From the NCBI GenBank assembly GCA_002189035.1, contig NEEC01000012.1, positions 496,001 through 560,000 on the forward strand: DNA of 64,000 nucleotides. The letters are read 5' to 3'. This document shows positions 12,255-24,446 of the stretch, piece by piece. The position numbers and the translations under genes were made by a program. The DNA comes from Utricularia gibba. Its lineage: Eukaryota > Streptophyta > Magnoliopsida > Lamiales > Lentibulariaceae. Position 1 is the first letter of the stretch. Each line of letters opens with the position of its first letter. Below the pieces are notes generated by a model, which was not told the origin of the DNA, did not search any database, and saw nothing but the letters and a program-made list of their open reading frames with translations.

Positions 12255-13300
12255 ATGGCGACGATGTTCATTGCCTTGCAATGCTTCCAGTGCTCGACAA
12301 TGCAGGTCAATGATGAGTTTATCTCCTTTTCTTGCTCTCTTCGTTATCCGCTTGTCGTGTGTATGTGCGTTCGCGCGACAGCTGTAGCATTCGATGATTG
12401 TACGTACAGGTGAAGCAGAAGAAGAAGAGCAACAATAGGTGGACGTGCGCGGTGTGCAATGAGAAGCAATCGGTCCGGAAAGTGTTTTTTCATGCTTCGA
12501 TGGCGAAGGATGTGCGAAGTTTCGTTCAGAATTTCAACATGGCTCGCATGCTGTCGGATCAGCAGGGTTTGAACGGAGAGGAGCGTTTCCATTTTGAGGA
12601 AGTTGGTGAGCCAAAGGATTCAAAGAAAAGAACCGACTGGTCAGAGTATGCTGATGATGAAGAAGCAGAAAGCCGTTCAAATTTCGATGATAAAGGTGTG
12701 CATTCTGAATTCATCCTTGATTCTGTTCGATTTGTGTTTTACTCTTACTTTTTATTGAAAATGAGATGACGGAGTCGAGCCAGTGATCGTATCAGAGATG
12801 CCAAAGGCGATGCTGAAGAAGCCTAAGCTGAGGGACTACTATTCCAGCCCCCAAAGGGTTTCCAAGATACATTTTCCTAACAGGGGTCACCGGGGAAGCC
12901 CTGGAAGTGATCATTGCCAAGGTAAACAACTGAACCAATATATAGGTAGAAGATACGGATAAATTCATATAAAAGGGGTATTTGTTGCGTTTATTTTTAT
13001 TTTGCAGATAAACTGTCACCTGATGATGAGGATCTTGGTGGGAGAGGCAAATCAATTACTAAGAATCCAGAAGGAGAGGTTCTCATGGGATCAGTAAGCT
13101 CAAGCGATGCATGTACTGGAAAACGTGTTTCCAAGTGGAGCAGTTTCATTTGTAAAGAAGAAGAAGATGAAGATGAGAACTTGGAGTTAAGAGCAAAAGA
13201 CAGAAAAAAATGGCATGGCCATGTTCTCAAAGATGTGAATCTTCCATTGGAATCATATGATGAATTGGTAGAGGATGATATCCATCCTGACTTCCTGTAA
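12255..13300 (+). CDS. MRNIP: MRN complex-interacting protein (MRNIP) homologue
   Basis: In animals MRNIP binds the MRE11-RAD50-NBS1 complex and supports the DNA damage response; the plant role is inferred by homology only. Exons are 12255-12305, 12410-12695, 12766-12921 and 13008-13300. They give 261 residues with all phases consistent. The N-terminal domain shows the family's two zinc-ligand pairs, CFQC (residues 10-13) and CAVC (30-33), with the WTC-CxEKQS context and the block VRSFVQNFNMARM after it. The middle and C-terminal parts are acidic and low-complexity, as usual for the family. The start ATG at 12255 places CFQC ten residues from the N-terminus, as expected. The gene converges on the PABP gene, with only about 220 bases between stop codons. 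Confidence 0.87.
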
Positions 13301-13520
13301 ATCTTCATTGATTACTGACATATGTAGCTGTTTGTCTTAGTAACATTGAAGGTAACAGCCAAAAAGTATCTTATTAAATAACAGAATCTGAGAGCCACTG
13401 GAAATGGCTGCAGTTCTGCATTAGCTGCCTGAGCGCACAAGGGAATAAAAATCATAGAGGAGGTTCAATGCAACACAAAATGAATGTGGTTATTGAATGA
13501 GGATTCTCTTGCTTTTGAAG

Positions 13521-16025
13521 TTAAGACAGGGAGTGCAGCTGCCCATTGACGTCAGAATCCGATGCCGCTAAATGAAGCACATCCATGGCCTCGCTTACTT
13601 TTTTCTTCAAGGCATCTGGGGATTCGATGAGGTGAAGCACCTCTGTCTGGTCCATCTCCAGTAACATGCCTGTGACCTTTCCTGCATAATTTCTTTCCAG
13701 TTGTTCAACCAGAGGATACAGCTGCTCTCCCAACATCTGCAGTGAATTCCAGAGTAAAGACTTGAGGAAGCTATTGAGGGAATCATCATGGTGAAGCTTA
13801 AGGTAAACAACCCAGTTACAAACCATGCGCTGGTTTTCTGGAGTACCAGAAGCAAGAGCTGAAGCAAGATTTGCTCTTGATAGAACAGAAGAAAATGGAA
13901 TTTCAAAATTTGTTCCAGCCTCAACAGGAGCTGTCCGACTTTGTGCGATCACCGCGGAGTTAACACCATTTCTTCTGTCAACAACCTGATTTGAGTTCCA
14001 CTGCATCACAACATCAGTGAGTAGGATGCATCACAGATATTTCTCCTCGGTAGGGAAAGAAATTTCACCTGTTGGTGGTACTGTGTTTGAGAATTTCCAC
14101 CTCGCCTAGAACCTAATCTCTGGCCTAGCTGAGGTGGTTGCTGAAGTTGGGACGGCAAAATAAAGTTGGAAGGAGCCCCAGCCTGTAATCCTGTCAACGA
14201 CTGCCACTGAAATCCATATGCAGGAGCTGGAGGAACGAGACCGGGGCCAACCGGGCCAAAGTAAAGCTGCTGTTGTGGAAGTCTAGGCGCGGTGGTCTGA
14301 AATCCCAGGCTTCCTTGGAATGCTGCTGTCAATGCACCTGGCTTCTGCAGCTGACTGAATTGTGCCTGATCAAAAGGACATAAGCTGAAACTCTCAAATC
14401 CAGCATAGAAACCAAAGTAAATCAGGTGATGGCTTGCTTAATTCATGAAGCATGAGGAACATATGCCCATAGCTAGAGAGTCGAACACCTTAAGCCACGT
14501 CTTCCTTTCTTCTTTCCTTTGTGCCACTGCAACATACAACGGTTTCCTCCCGATCATCTTCCCATTCATGTCATTCATCTGAACCAGGAGCAAACAAAAA
14601 GGGAGAATGCACAGGCAAGTAGGTATCAAGAAGGCTCTGGTGCTGGATAATTAAGTAAAGCAGAAATGTCTCATACAGCCTTTGCAGCTTCTTCAGGTGA
14701 TGAAAACGCCACGAAGCCTGCACCCTTGCTCATCCCCTTTGGATCACGCATCACCTAAGCATATCCATCAAAGTCAGAATCAAGAGGAACAGTAGAAGGA
14801 ACTCAGGGGCTGTTTGCAACCTTGGACGAGGTAATTGTTCCAAACTTGGAGAATAGCTCGTTCAGCTTCTCGTCGTTGATGCTGTCATCGAGGTTCTTCA
14901 GGTACAAGTTGGCTCCCTTCATTTTTTCAAATCTTCTATTCCTCTCTTGCTCAAACTTCGCTCTTAGCAACGCTTGCCTTTCAGCTTTCTTCTCAGCCTT
15001 TCCAACATACAAGGCTTTCCCCTCCAGTGACACTCCATTCATCTTCTCCACAGCAGCCGCTGCAGACTCAGTGCTCTCGAAATTGACAAAGCCAAAGCGC
15101 CTGGATTCCCCACTGGCTTCTCTCATGATAACGGCACTGGTAATGGAGCCATAAGGGCGGAACATGTCCTTGAGCTTCTCATCAGTGGTGCTCTCACTCA
15201 GGTTGTTCACGTAAACATTTGTGAATCTGGGGGATCCTTGGCTCTGACTCCGTTCTTGCCAGCGAACGAACTTTCCAACATACACCTTCTTACCATTGAT
15301 GAGCATCCCATTCAACCTCTTGATTGCATCGTGTGCAGCCTCCTCCTTGTCGAACTGAACGAATCCATGGCCCTTGGACTTGCCATTGTCGTCAACGGCC
15401 ACCTTGCAGGAGAGAACCGTCCCGAAGGAGGAGAAGGTGCCGTGGAGCGCCTTGTGATCTATGGAATGATCCAAGTTCTTGATGAACAGGTTAGCATACC
15501 CACTCTTTCTCAGGCTCGGGTCTCTTTGAGAGAACATGATCCTCATCGGCTTGCCATTGAGAGGGGTGAAATTCAACGCATCCTTGGCGGTGGTTGCTGT
15601 GGCATGGCAATCAATGGAAACTTCCCATGAGTTCACATACCAAAAGATGAGGTGCATGATGTTCTATAGAATAGAAACGTAATCATCCGGCATGAACACA
15701 GTTTCTACAGAACACTAAAATACACGTCGTGGTAGTAAATAAAAATAAAAGAGAGATGCATGGGAGAGGCACCGTCGAAAGCATTGATGAAATTGACGTA
15801 GGCGTAACCCAGGGAGCGCTGCGTCTGATCCCGGCAAACCCTAACGGAGGCCACCGGGGCCACCTGATTGAACACATCTAAAAGACGGTTTTCATCCACC
15901 GTCTTATCCAGATCGCCTACGTAGAGCGCGGTGTTAGGGTACATCATCCCCGCCGCCGAAGTCGTGGTTCCCAAAACAGCCGCCGTCACGGTAGGTAATG
16001 TTACCGCCGTCGCCGCCATGTGCAT
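13521..16025 (-). CDS. PAB: Cytoplasmic poly(A)-binding protein (four RRMs plus MLLE)
   Basis: The protein binds mRNA poly(A) tails in the cytoplasm, bridges to eIF4G and affects translation and mRNA stability. Exons on the minus strand: 15773-16025, 14821-15596, 14677-14754, 14489-14578, 14069-14365, 13824-14000 and 13521-13736. Phases agree and give 626 or 628 residues, the usual plant PAB size. The first ATG is at 16025 and a second at 16019. Four RRMs follow: RNP2 motifs [23 protein letters not shown] and NLYLKNLD, with RNP1 motifs such as [16 protein letters not shown] and RRFGFVNF. A Gln/Pro/Gly-rich linker follows (about residues 400-530). The C-terminal MLLE peptide-binding domain ([13 protein letters not shown]) ends the protein. 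I see no breaks. Which PAB paralogue it matches is not settled. Confidence 0.95.
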
Positions 16026-17320
16026 CCGATGTCAGTTTCAGAATCTGGATGGAACTCGCGATGCACATCTACGTATCCATGGAAACTCCATCAAAAGTTA
16101 CTCAGTCGTTGTGGGATCAGATCAGGCTTGTATTAGAGACTGGGCGGTGATCCTGTGCGTGCGTCCCCAGGTAATCCTGCATGGGACATCCTATTCTGGA
16201 AATAAAAAGTGTTAATATTCCACAGTACACACGGTGAAACTGGACAAATAGTGATTAGAATTGGATTTTAGTAGAATTATCGAATCAATCATGTAATCAG
16301 AATTATTTTACCTCCCGTGATTGTTCATATCTATATTTAATCCTAATTACTATAGTTCATATTCTTCTCCTTAGATATATGAGCTCAATCTAAAATTCTC
16401 ACATTCCTAGATTAGTATTTTGTAGTAATCAAAATTACATTATTAAAGAAAACATTATGAAAAAACATCAAATATCAAATTAGAATTTTGTTATAATCAA
16501 AATTGCATTAGTAAAGAAAACATTATGAAAAAAGCAATTAGTCAAATTAAATGTATGAGAACATACTAAAACAAACAAAACTTCATCACAAACATAAGAA
16601 CTTGAACAAACAAAACTTCATCACAAATCCTTATTCATGAAAATCTATGCTCACATGTTTTATTTTAACATGGAAACAAATTCGAAAAATATGAAAATCA
16701 AAATAAAAAAAAGTTGTCAAAAGAGGTTTCTAAAGGTTTAGGTAATGAGGTTATTTAGCATAAGATTTAAATCTTCTGTTGGACTTATATGATTTAAATA
16801 AGAATATATTTTAAAATTTTTTAACCAAAATATTTTAAAATTATCTTCAAATCTTTATAGGAATTTCGAATTATGGATCAAATGTTCATTTATGGACCCT
16901 CTTGAAACCAAATTCGTGCATTTTCAAATCAATAAATTTTTAAATCTTGATTCTTGCTCAAATTTACTGAAAGTATCTTAAAAATCTATAAAATATATTT
17001 TATCTCTTAAAATATTAAATTAATACAAAAAGTATAAATCAATAAAAACTAATAAAAAATGAAGCATAAAATGGTTACAAATAACTTTATATACTGATAA
17101 AAAAAACATATTTTGAAGTAATACAATATCACTTATCACATTATATTGGTATTTAAATAATTTAATAAATTAGAGATGATACATTTTTAAAATATTAATA
17201 TAAATAATTATAAATACAATGAAATTATATCTTCTTCCCCATGATACAGTGCTACCACATGTCGTATTTTGAATTTTTTGTAGCTAATTGGTAAGTCAGC
17301 AGCTCATTAAATGCTTGAGC
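16026..17320. other. AT-rich DNA between the PABP gene and the retrotransposon block
   Basis: The first 200 bases contain the PABP 5' leader and promoter side. The rest is AT-rich with no supported gene, RNA or repeat. Confidence 0.5.
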
Positions 17321-17496
17321 TCATAAACTGGAGGTTTATGTACTAAAAGATTCAAACAAAGGGAAGATAATGTTATAGGATGAACAATGCAGCAAATATT
17401 GCATACTTGCTTTTTACAATAATGAGTAATTTATACATTTTCACATATTAGGGTTACTTTACAAAATTATAGCAATACCATTACTTAATTCCAACA
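17321..17496 (-). repeat. 3' LTR of Copia A
   Basis: This unit of about 176 bp is repeated at 21370-21550 with shared blocks (gtactaaaagattc, gagtaatttatacattttca, ccattact). On the minus strand it starts TGTTGGAATT and is preceded by a purine-rich stretch, as expected for a polypurine tract beside a 3' LTR. The inner terminus reads TCATAA where the other copy has TGATAA. No target duplication is recognisable. Confidence 0.75.
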
Positions 17497-20400
17497 TCTC
17501 ACTCAAATGAGCTAGGCATAGTATGCAAAGTTTGCCTTTGAAAAATTCAAAACGCAGTCAACTTAAAGCCTTGGTGAAGAAGTCGGGGGATCTGATCATC
17601 TAACTTGAAGTAATTAAGCATGATCTCTCCTTTTTTAACTTTTCTCTGAAAAAATGATGGTCAATCTCGATGTGCTTCTTCTTATCATGGAAAATGAGGT
17701 TCAAAGCAATAACAGTAAACGCAGTCAACTTAAAGCCTTTGAGACTGACCTTGATTCCCATTAAGAAATTCAACAACTTCCGAATCCAGACTACTTCTAC
17801 AGCTGTTGCGGACAAGGCTCAATACTCAACTTCAATGCTAGATCTTATAATGGCGCGTTGTTTATGATTCTTCCATCCAATCAAACTACTATCAAAATAA
17901 ATGCAAAAACCTGTTATTGAGCATCTCATAATGGGATTGGTAGCCCAATCGACATCACAATAAGCCACTTTGGAGTTTAGACACAAATGTTGTGAATTAT
18001 CCATATGCAGTCTCAATCCTTGAAATAAGCTACTGTGTACAAAATGAAGGATTCGTTTTAAGATACTGAAGTGTTCCCTGGTCGGTTGATGCATGTGTTG
18101 GAAAACATTGTTCACATTCTAAGTAACATTTGGGTGGGTCAATTTCAAATACTGCAAGCCACCAGCCAAACTGAGAAAAAGCTCAGGATTATCCATGAAA
18201 TCAGAGGAACACTCATCAGAAAGTTTACTTGGAATAGTTGCTTGTGTAGGACTCACCGTACAGTTGCTCATCCCTACCTTTTGTAACAACCGAATAGCAT
18301 ATTTTGTTGTCGAATTGAGATGGTATTCTGGTGCCTATCAATTTCCAGTCCCAAAAATTAAGTGTATTTTCCCATGTCTATCGTGCGAAATTTGATCGAT
18401 GTTAGACTGCTCAATCGACTCAAGAGTGTATTCGAGTTTCCTATAAGGATAATATTATCAAGATATAGTAACGAAATGGCTAAGTCATTTTCTTTCTGAT
18501 AAATATATAGCGAATGGTTAACCTCAACCTGTATAAAACCAAGATTGATAAAAGCAGCTTGAAATGTTTGAAACTAACTATGGTACACCAACTTAGAACC
18601 ATAAATGGATCTTTGTAGTTTGCAAACAAACTTGTTTGGATCTCCCTATGCGAACCCAGCCAATTGCTCCATGTAGATGGTCTTAGTCAATTCTCCATTC
18701 AAAAATGCATTCTTTACATTCAATTGATGTAATTCCCAACCACTGTTTAGAGCAATTTGCAAAACAATCCTAACAGCCACCATTTTGATAGTTGTATCTT
18801 CATCATGAAAGGTTGTCAATTCCTCTTCCATCAGCGTTGGCTCAATGGTTTCTAAGGTAAAACCAGAGGCGGGGATGTTATCAACTACTCAATCACAACA
18901 AGCAATTGCATTATTCAGAGTGGAGACATCAACCAGAGTGTTGAGAGCTTGCAGCAGACTATTCACTTGTAGCTATGTAGAACACTTCATTAAAAAAAGG
19001 AAAATTAGCTTCATCAAATGTGACATCTCTAGAAACATGAATCCTTTTTGTCGTTATATCAAAACAACGGTGTCCTTTCTTCATCAAATCATAGCCAAGA
19101 AAAACACAAATGATCGCCTTTTTTCCAAACTTATTCCTGTGCTTAGGAGAAATGTGTATGAAGGCACTACATCTAGGGATTCATAGTTTCAAGGGAGGTT
19201 GGGGTCAACCATGAAGTAAAGCATGAGGTGAGATTCCATGCAATATAGCTATAGATAAGAAGTTAATAACATAAACTGCAGCAGAGAAAATCTCAGTCCA
19301 CAAATAATTGGGAATTCCAGCATGAAACATGAAGGTTAAAACCACATCACATATGTGACGATGTTTTCTTTCGACTATGCTATTATGTACCGAATGATTT
19401 GTACACGCACAGTGATTTAGAATATCATTCTCCTAATGAAGGGATTTAAAATCATTATACTCACCCACTCCATTACCACATATAAGACAAATCTTTTGTT
19501 GAAAATAATTTTCAACTTGGGTTTTGAATTGGCGAAAGTTGGTAAAAAACTTGGATTTACGGTGGAAGAAATAAATCCAAATGAATTTACAATATTCATC
19601 AACAAAAAGAACATAATATCTTAAATGGTTGAGAGATGGACTTGGAGCTTCCCCCAAACATCAGAATAAATGAGTTGTAGGGGTCTAGAACTATGAGAAG
19701 TGGATAGAAGAAATGCTACTCAAGTGTGTTTCCCTAAGTGGCAAGGGTGACAATGTGATGGAGAAAATTGAAATGAGAAGAATCAATAGGAATTAATTTT
19801 TGATTGCATAAAGAGCTTAATGTTTTAGAATTACAATGGCCAAAATGTTCATGCCATTATCAAACATCTGAAACAAAAAAAGAGATAGGATAGGACCAAG
19901 AAACAAATACTGAGACAGGCTCCAAGTTACGACTCCCATCAAGATAAGAGAGGTAGCCCCAATGTGTTCAATTAATAAGCGAAATCTTAGACACTAGATC
20001 CTTTAGAAAAATAGCAAGAGTAAAGGTGCATGATGCATTAAATTGAGAAAACATTGAAAAAATAGACAAAATGGAACTTAAAGGTGTGGACTAAGAAAAC
20101 ATTAGGGATAAGAATAGACATATGAGGTATTTCCAATTTAATATACCCATACTGTGTGATGATGTGATGAGGATAGTTTCCAATGAAAATAAATCCATTC
20201 CCAGAGAGTAAGGTTGCACTGAATAAAATTCACTTGCATCACCAGTCACATGAGCAGCAGCTTTGTTGTCCAGAACCCATCCATATTCATTGGAGTTAAT
20301 GTTCATCTTGTGCAAAAGAGTAATAGTCTCATTGTCCACTACACAGTTTGGAGGATTATAAGTTATCGAGGAAGCATAATAAGCTTGAAATTGATTTTGT

Positions 20401-21369
20401 GGAGCTGTTTCAGAATTGAAACCTGACATGAAAGAAGGATAAAGCTACCTTGGGGTCCGAAAATTCTGTAGGTAGTTTGCCTAAAAACCAAAAATATCAT
20501 CATTGTATATGTCATAACAATGATTAGCACCATGTCCCATTCTATTGCGAATTTGGCAATGAATAATTGAGTGATTGCTTGAGCGACCTCCTCGTGGTAG
20601 AAAATGACCATCATGTGATTGATAAGGTTGTGCACGTTCATCGTAACCAGCAAAATATTGCATAAAAGATAGCTGTGGCTGCTGAAAATTATTTAGAACA
20701 AGTGAATTTTAGCCATATAGCCATATAGACAACTAATGTAATTTGGCTAGCCTTCACGATTTCCACGACCATGAAAATCATCAAGGTTAGTTGCTAACAC
20801 CTCAAATTCAACATTGATACTAGAGTTAAGTTGATCTCGACCTTGTAATCTTTGCTCCTCAATAAGAAAAATCATCAAAATATTATAAAAAAAATGACAA
20901 AGGTTGTTTTCCATGAACTGCATCAACCATGTAGATATCCTTAAAAAATATTGATGTCAAGAACTTGCATCAATCTTTCTTCAATAAGCATGTATTTTAT
21001 CCAAGACACTACTTGTAAATCATTAGCAACTCAATCTTCATATGCATGATTTACAAATTCAACTTCCTTCACCTTGATTGTAGTCTTCTATGGTGTCAAA
21101 TAGACTTATTGACATAACCAATCCTTCGTTGACTTGCTAATAAAGTCCACTTAAATTCTGCCACACCATATAATTATTTGCATTGAACTTAATTTAAAAA
21201 ACTTGTGTCAATAAAGCAAAAAAGGATAAATCTAATGATAAACTTGACATCTTCACTCAAGAAATTACAATGATCAAAACTTTATCAATAGCGATAAAGT
21301 GTAATAGAGAACTCAAAAGAAACGATAACAAAGACAATTAAATAATTTCTAATCCTACTTCTGACACCA
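17497..21369 (-). mobile_element. Copia A internal region, decayed gag-pol
   Basis: Read on the minus strand from 21369, the Ty1/copia order is visible: gag sequence (about 20700-21260); a CCHC knuckle whose second Cys is Arg (CQIRNRMGHGANHC, near 20540); a protease with an altered active site (WVLDNKAAAHVT, near 20260, where D-S-G is expected); integrase pieces (19160-19660); reverse transcriptase (QLNVKNAFLNGELTKTIYMEQ, about 18650-18830); and RNase H (MHQPTREHFSILKRILHF at 18050-18110, then AYCDVDWATNP). RNase H ends beside the LTR near 17580 (DFFTKA). Frameshifts, stops and lost catalytic residues make it inactive. Confidence 0.85.
21358..21369 (-). other. Copia A primer binding site (initiator tRNA-Met)
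   Basis: On the minus strand directly inside the 5' LTR the sequence reads TGGTGTCAGAAG, close to the usual Copia site TGGTATCAGAGC (9 of 12 match). Confidence 0.65.
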
Positions 21370-21550
21370 TGATAAACTCGATGTTTTTGTGCTAAAAGAT
21401 TCTAACAAAGAGGATGAAAATACAAAAGGATGAATAATGCGAAAGACGACATGCTGGCATTTCACTATAATGAGTAATTTATACATTTTCATATATTAGA
21501 GTTACTATACAAAATTATAACAATGCCATTACTTGATTTCAGTGCTGACA
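21370..21550 (-). repeat. 5' LTR of Copia A
   Basis: About 181 bp, starting TGATAAACTCG and ending GTGCTGACA on the plus strand. It is paired with the copy at 17321-17496 and abuts the primer binding site. The divergence between the two LTRs suggests an old insertion. Confidence 0.75.
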
Positions 21551-22835
21551 TTACAAAATCGTACAAGAGTCTAAAACCAGGTATACGGTTCTTGCACACT
21601 CTCGCCCATCTCTTGCGTGAGTGTCTGAAACTTCGTAAGCTTTTTACTTGCACCACATCTGAGTAATATCATAGCAAGAACGCTGTACGAAAATCATTGC
21701 ATGCTGCATCCTCCTCTAAGTATCTTCTATGAGCCCTCTACCATCGCACTGCATCTCCACTAGAAAGTGTTTGACCATTGTCGCTCTAATCCACTCTGGA
21801 GTTTCAAGGAGTTGTAAACTACTAGTGAGCTCATCCAGTCACCTCTCTCTCATCTAGGGAACCCTCACTGAAGGTGGGCACTTGTGCTTTCTTTAGGCAA
21901 AGATAGTATGTTTGCACCTACTCATCACTAACTCCACCATGTTGCTCTGTACAACTAGCCTTCCACCCGCCTGCATAACTGCCAACACCAGTGTGGTGAT
22001 GCATTCCACCAATGAATCCTTAGATGGCATTGTAGTACATCCCTCACTGTGTCCAATCTCGCCTTAGCAGTAACCTTGTTGCCAGTCTCGATACTCAGTA
22101 CTAGTAGCACACCCTACCAACCTACAACATCAATACAAAATGCACCTCATTAGTCCATTTCCCACACTGACAACAATGAGCGACCCAACAGCGAGTGACC
22201 CCACCGACCCAAGCACCCTAACCTAGCTTTGATATCAACAATAATGGCATTGCTCGGATCCTACCTGGATCCTATCTAGGACTACCTAATTCCCTATATG
22301 TTGGGCACACTTCCGGGAAGTCATAATCTCTAACTATAAAATCTGGTACAACTCATAAGTTATGTAAAAAAAAGTCTACCAAGAGGCTCATAGGCTAATT
22401 TACAATAGACTGAAACCCAAAAGACAGGGCAGACCTTCTCCCCAAAACTTGCACTCGAGGCACTCTGGCCACCTTTATTCCATATACTATGCTTCCCCTC
22501 ATCACTCACGCCATTCTTTGGGTCATCTGTGCTGCCCCTGAAGCTCCGCACTACAGAGAAAGATCAGGTGTCAATCTCCATGGTTCCATCAAATTTTAGC
22601 ATACTTTCATAGACTTCTAGTCACGTAACCCACTATCAATACCCAACCATTCCCCGACTCAACCTCTCTCTAACTCCCACAGTAACTGAAGCCTCTTCAC
22701 ACACCCAAGTACCTCTCAAATAACTCTCATTTGCTCGCACCCTCACCCAACACCTAGTCTCATCTACCCTACTCTCACTCTCACCATTGTAACTTGCACA
22801 CCATGTTAACCTCTATACACCCTGTACACACGCAT
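21551..22835 (-). mobile_element. Probable retrotransposon remnant (gag or leader and LTR?)
   Basis: On the minus strand 22226-22237 reads TGATATCAAAGC, two changes from an initiator tRNA-Met primer site, followed by CTAGGTTAGGG, a common leader after such sites. Downstream (21560-22200) weak gag-like words occur among stops. The DNA to the right (about 22240-22835) would then be its LTR, but I could not define termini. This call is tentative. Confidence 0.35.
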
Positions 22836-22840
22836 CTCAC

Positions 22841-24342
22841 TGTTAGGTTTCTCGTAGACATCGCATGTCTTTGATGTAGTGGAATCTAAAATTTTTCAAG
22901 AAGCTCAAACCATAGATATTGAAATACGATATATATCAGATAAAACGATTCTAAATGTACCTTTTAGTGCACTTCGTTGTTCACCAACTAACAATAGTAA
23001 ATGGCCTCTATGGTGTCCACACATGAAGCACTCCGTTGATTACCTTTTCAAGGCCATGGAATGATGGTCGATCTCCTCAAATGGTAGTCAAGAAAGTCGC
23101 CATTTGCAAATAGATTTCAGAGAGAATGAAGATATGAAAATCTCTACGGATTGAATCTGTCTGATTATCTTATATAGATATTTGGTAACATATCTAATCA
23201 AATCTGCATGAAAATCTTATCTTGTGGAAATCTAATAGATATATATATGTTCTCAAATCTTATCTATATAAGATCATTTATTTTGAGTTTAATCAATATT
23301 AATCTCAAAATAACTCTCTATTTAATTTATCCACTTTATCAGTCACATCTCATATAATTGTGTCATTTTATTTCATATCGATGAGTAACTTTATTATTGT
23401 GTGTACCTCTGTAGGCTTCTTCAATCAAGATCGTAATAATGAATTTATTAATCAACTCTTAATTTATTAAATTCATTATTATCGATCATGAGTGATGTTT
23501 AGCAACATATCATGATCCCCAAGATGTAAGAATAATCAGGTAAACTAATTGAGTCTTTCTATGACCAGCCACTATGCAATAAATAGCTTTCATTATACTT
23601 ATATCTTATTTAATATCAAAAAATGTGTGTGTCTTTTTGATGTATCAAACTTATAATTGCATTTAAGCACTTGACCTACTTAAACTCTTCGAGTATCATT
23701 ACCCTGGGCCCAGGACTTATTTTAGGCTTTAATGCAATTACTTGAGATAAAATCTCATATCTAACATGAGTGATGAATCCTTTAATGATCAATTAATTAT
23801 CTCCATCCTTAAGGAGTCGTATCCCTTCTCATCCATACTAGGCAAGCCATGGTTAGACCCCCATTAGTAATGAGCGAAAATACGAGCTTAAGATCAAAAT
23901 AACTTTATTAATCTCAAGTCTAAATTTACATGGGTGTCATATTCAAGATCTTGCTACTTATACTTAGTTTGATTCCCATAGTAGCATCTTGAATACGAGT
24001 CATCTACTAAATCTATTCTCTAAACGATACCCACATATTGGTTCTAGTAGTCTCATTATATCAATTGTGAAAACCATTACCTAAACAATTTAGAAAACTC
24101 AATGTGTACTAGCTTATCCACATTTATGATATTCTGATTTCACAAATACTTTAGGTAGAAAATTTTTAACTTGAACATAAATATTTGAAAAATCTCACAT
24201 TATGATCTTATCATAATTTCGACAACACATAGATCAAGTAGAGGATTTTATCATTCATATGAATTTGATCATAATTCAAAATAAATAGCAAAAGATAAGA
24301 CTTGCTAATAAGTTGATTGTCTCTAGAACACATATACTGACA
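22841..24342 (-). repeat. Solo Copia LTR (Copia B family) with TSD CTCAC
   Basis: About 1502 bp, starting TGTTAGGTTTCTCG and ending ATATACTGACA on the plus strand. It is flanked by CTCAC on both sides (22836-22840 and 24343-24347). It is the reverse complement of the LTR at 24447-25957 over its full length. No primer site or polypurine tract adjoins it, so it is a solo LTR in the minus orientation. Confidence 0.9.
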
Positions 24343-24446
24343 CTCACCCATGCACGTGATGCCTCGTGCAATGCTTGTTCTGCATTCCTGCATGTGCCGT
24401 AAGCTCTATGTGGTCGGCACAAATCCATCCTCTATTGCTTGACATG

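Noticed and set aside
15238-15630. 130-codon plus-strand frame inside the PABP gene
   Set aside because: Antisense shadow of RRM-coding exons.
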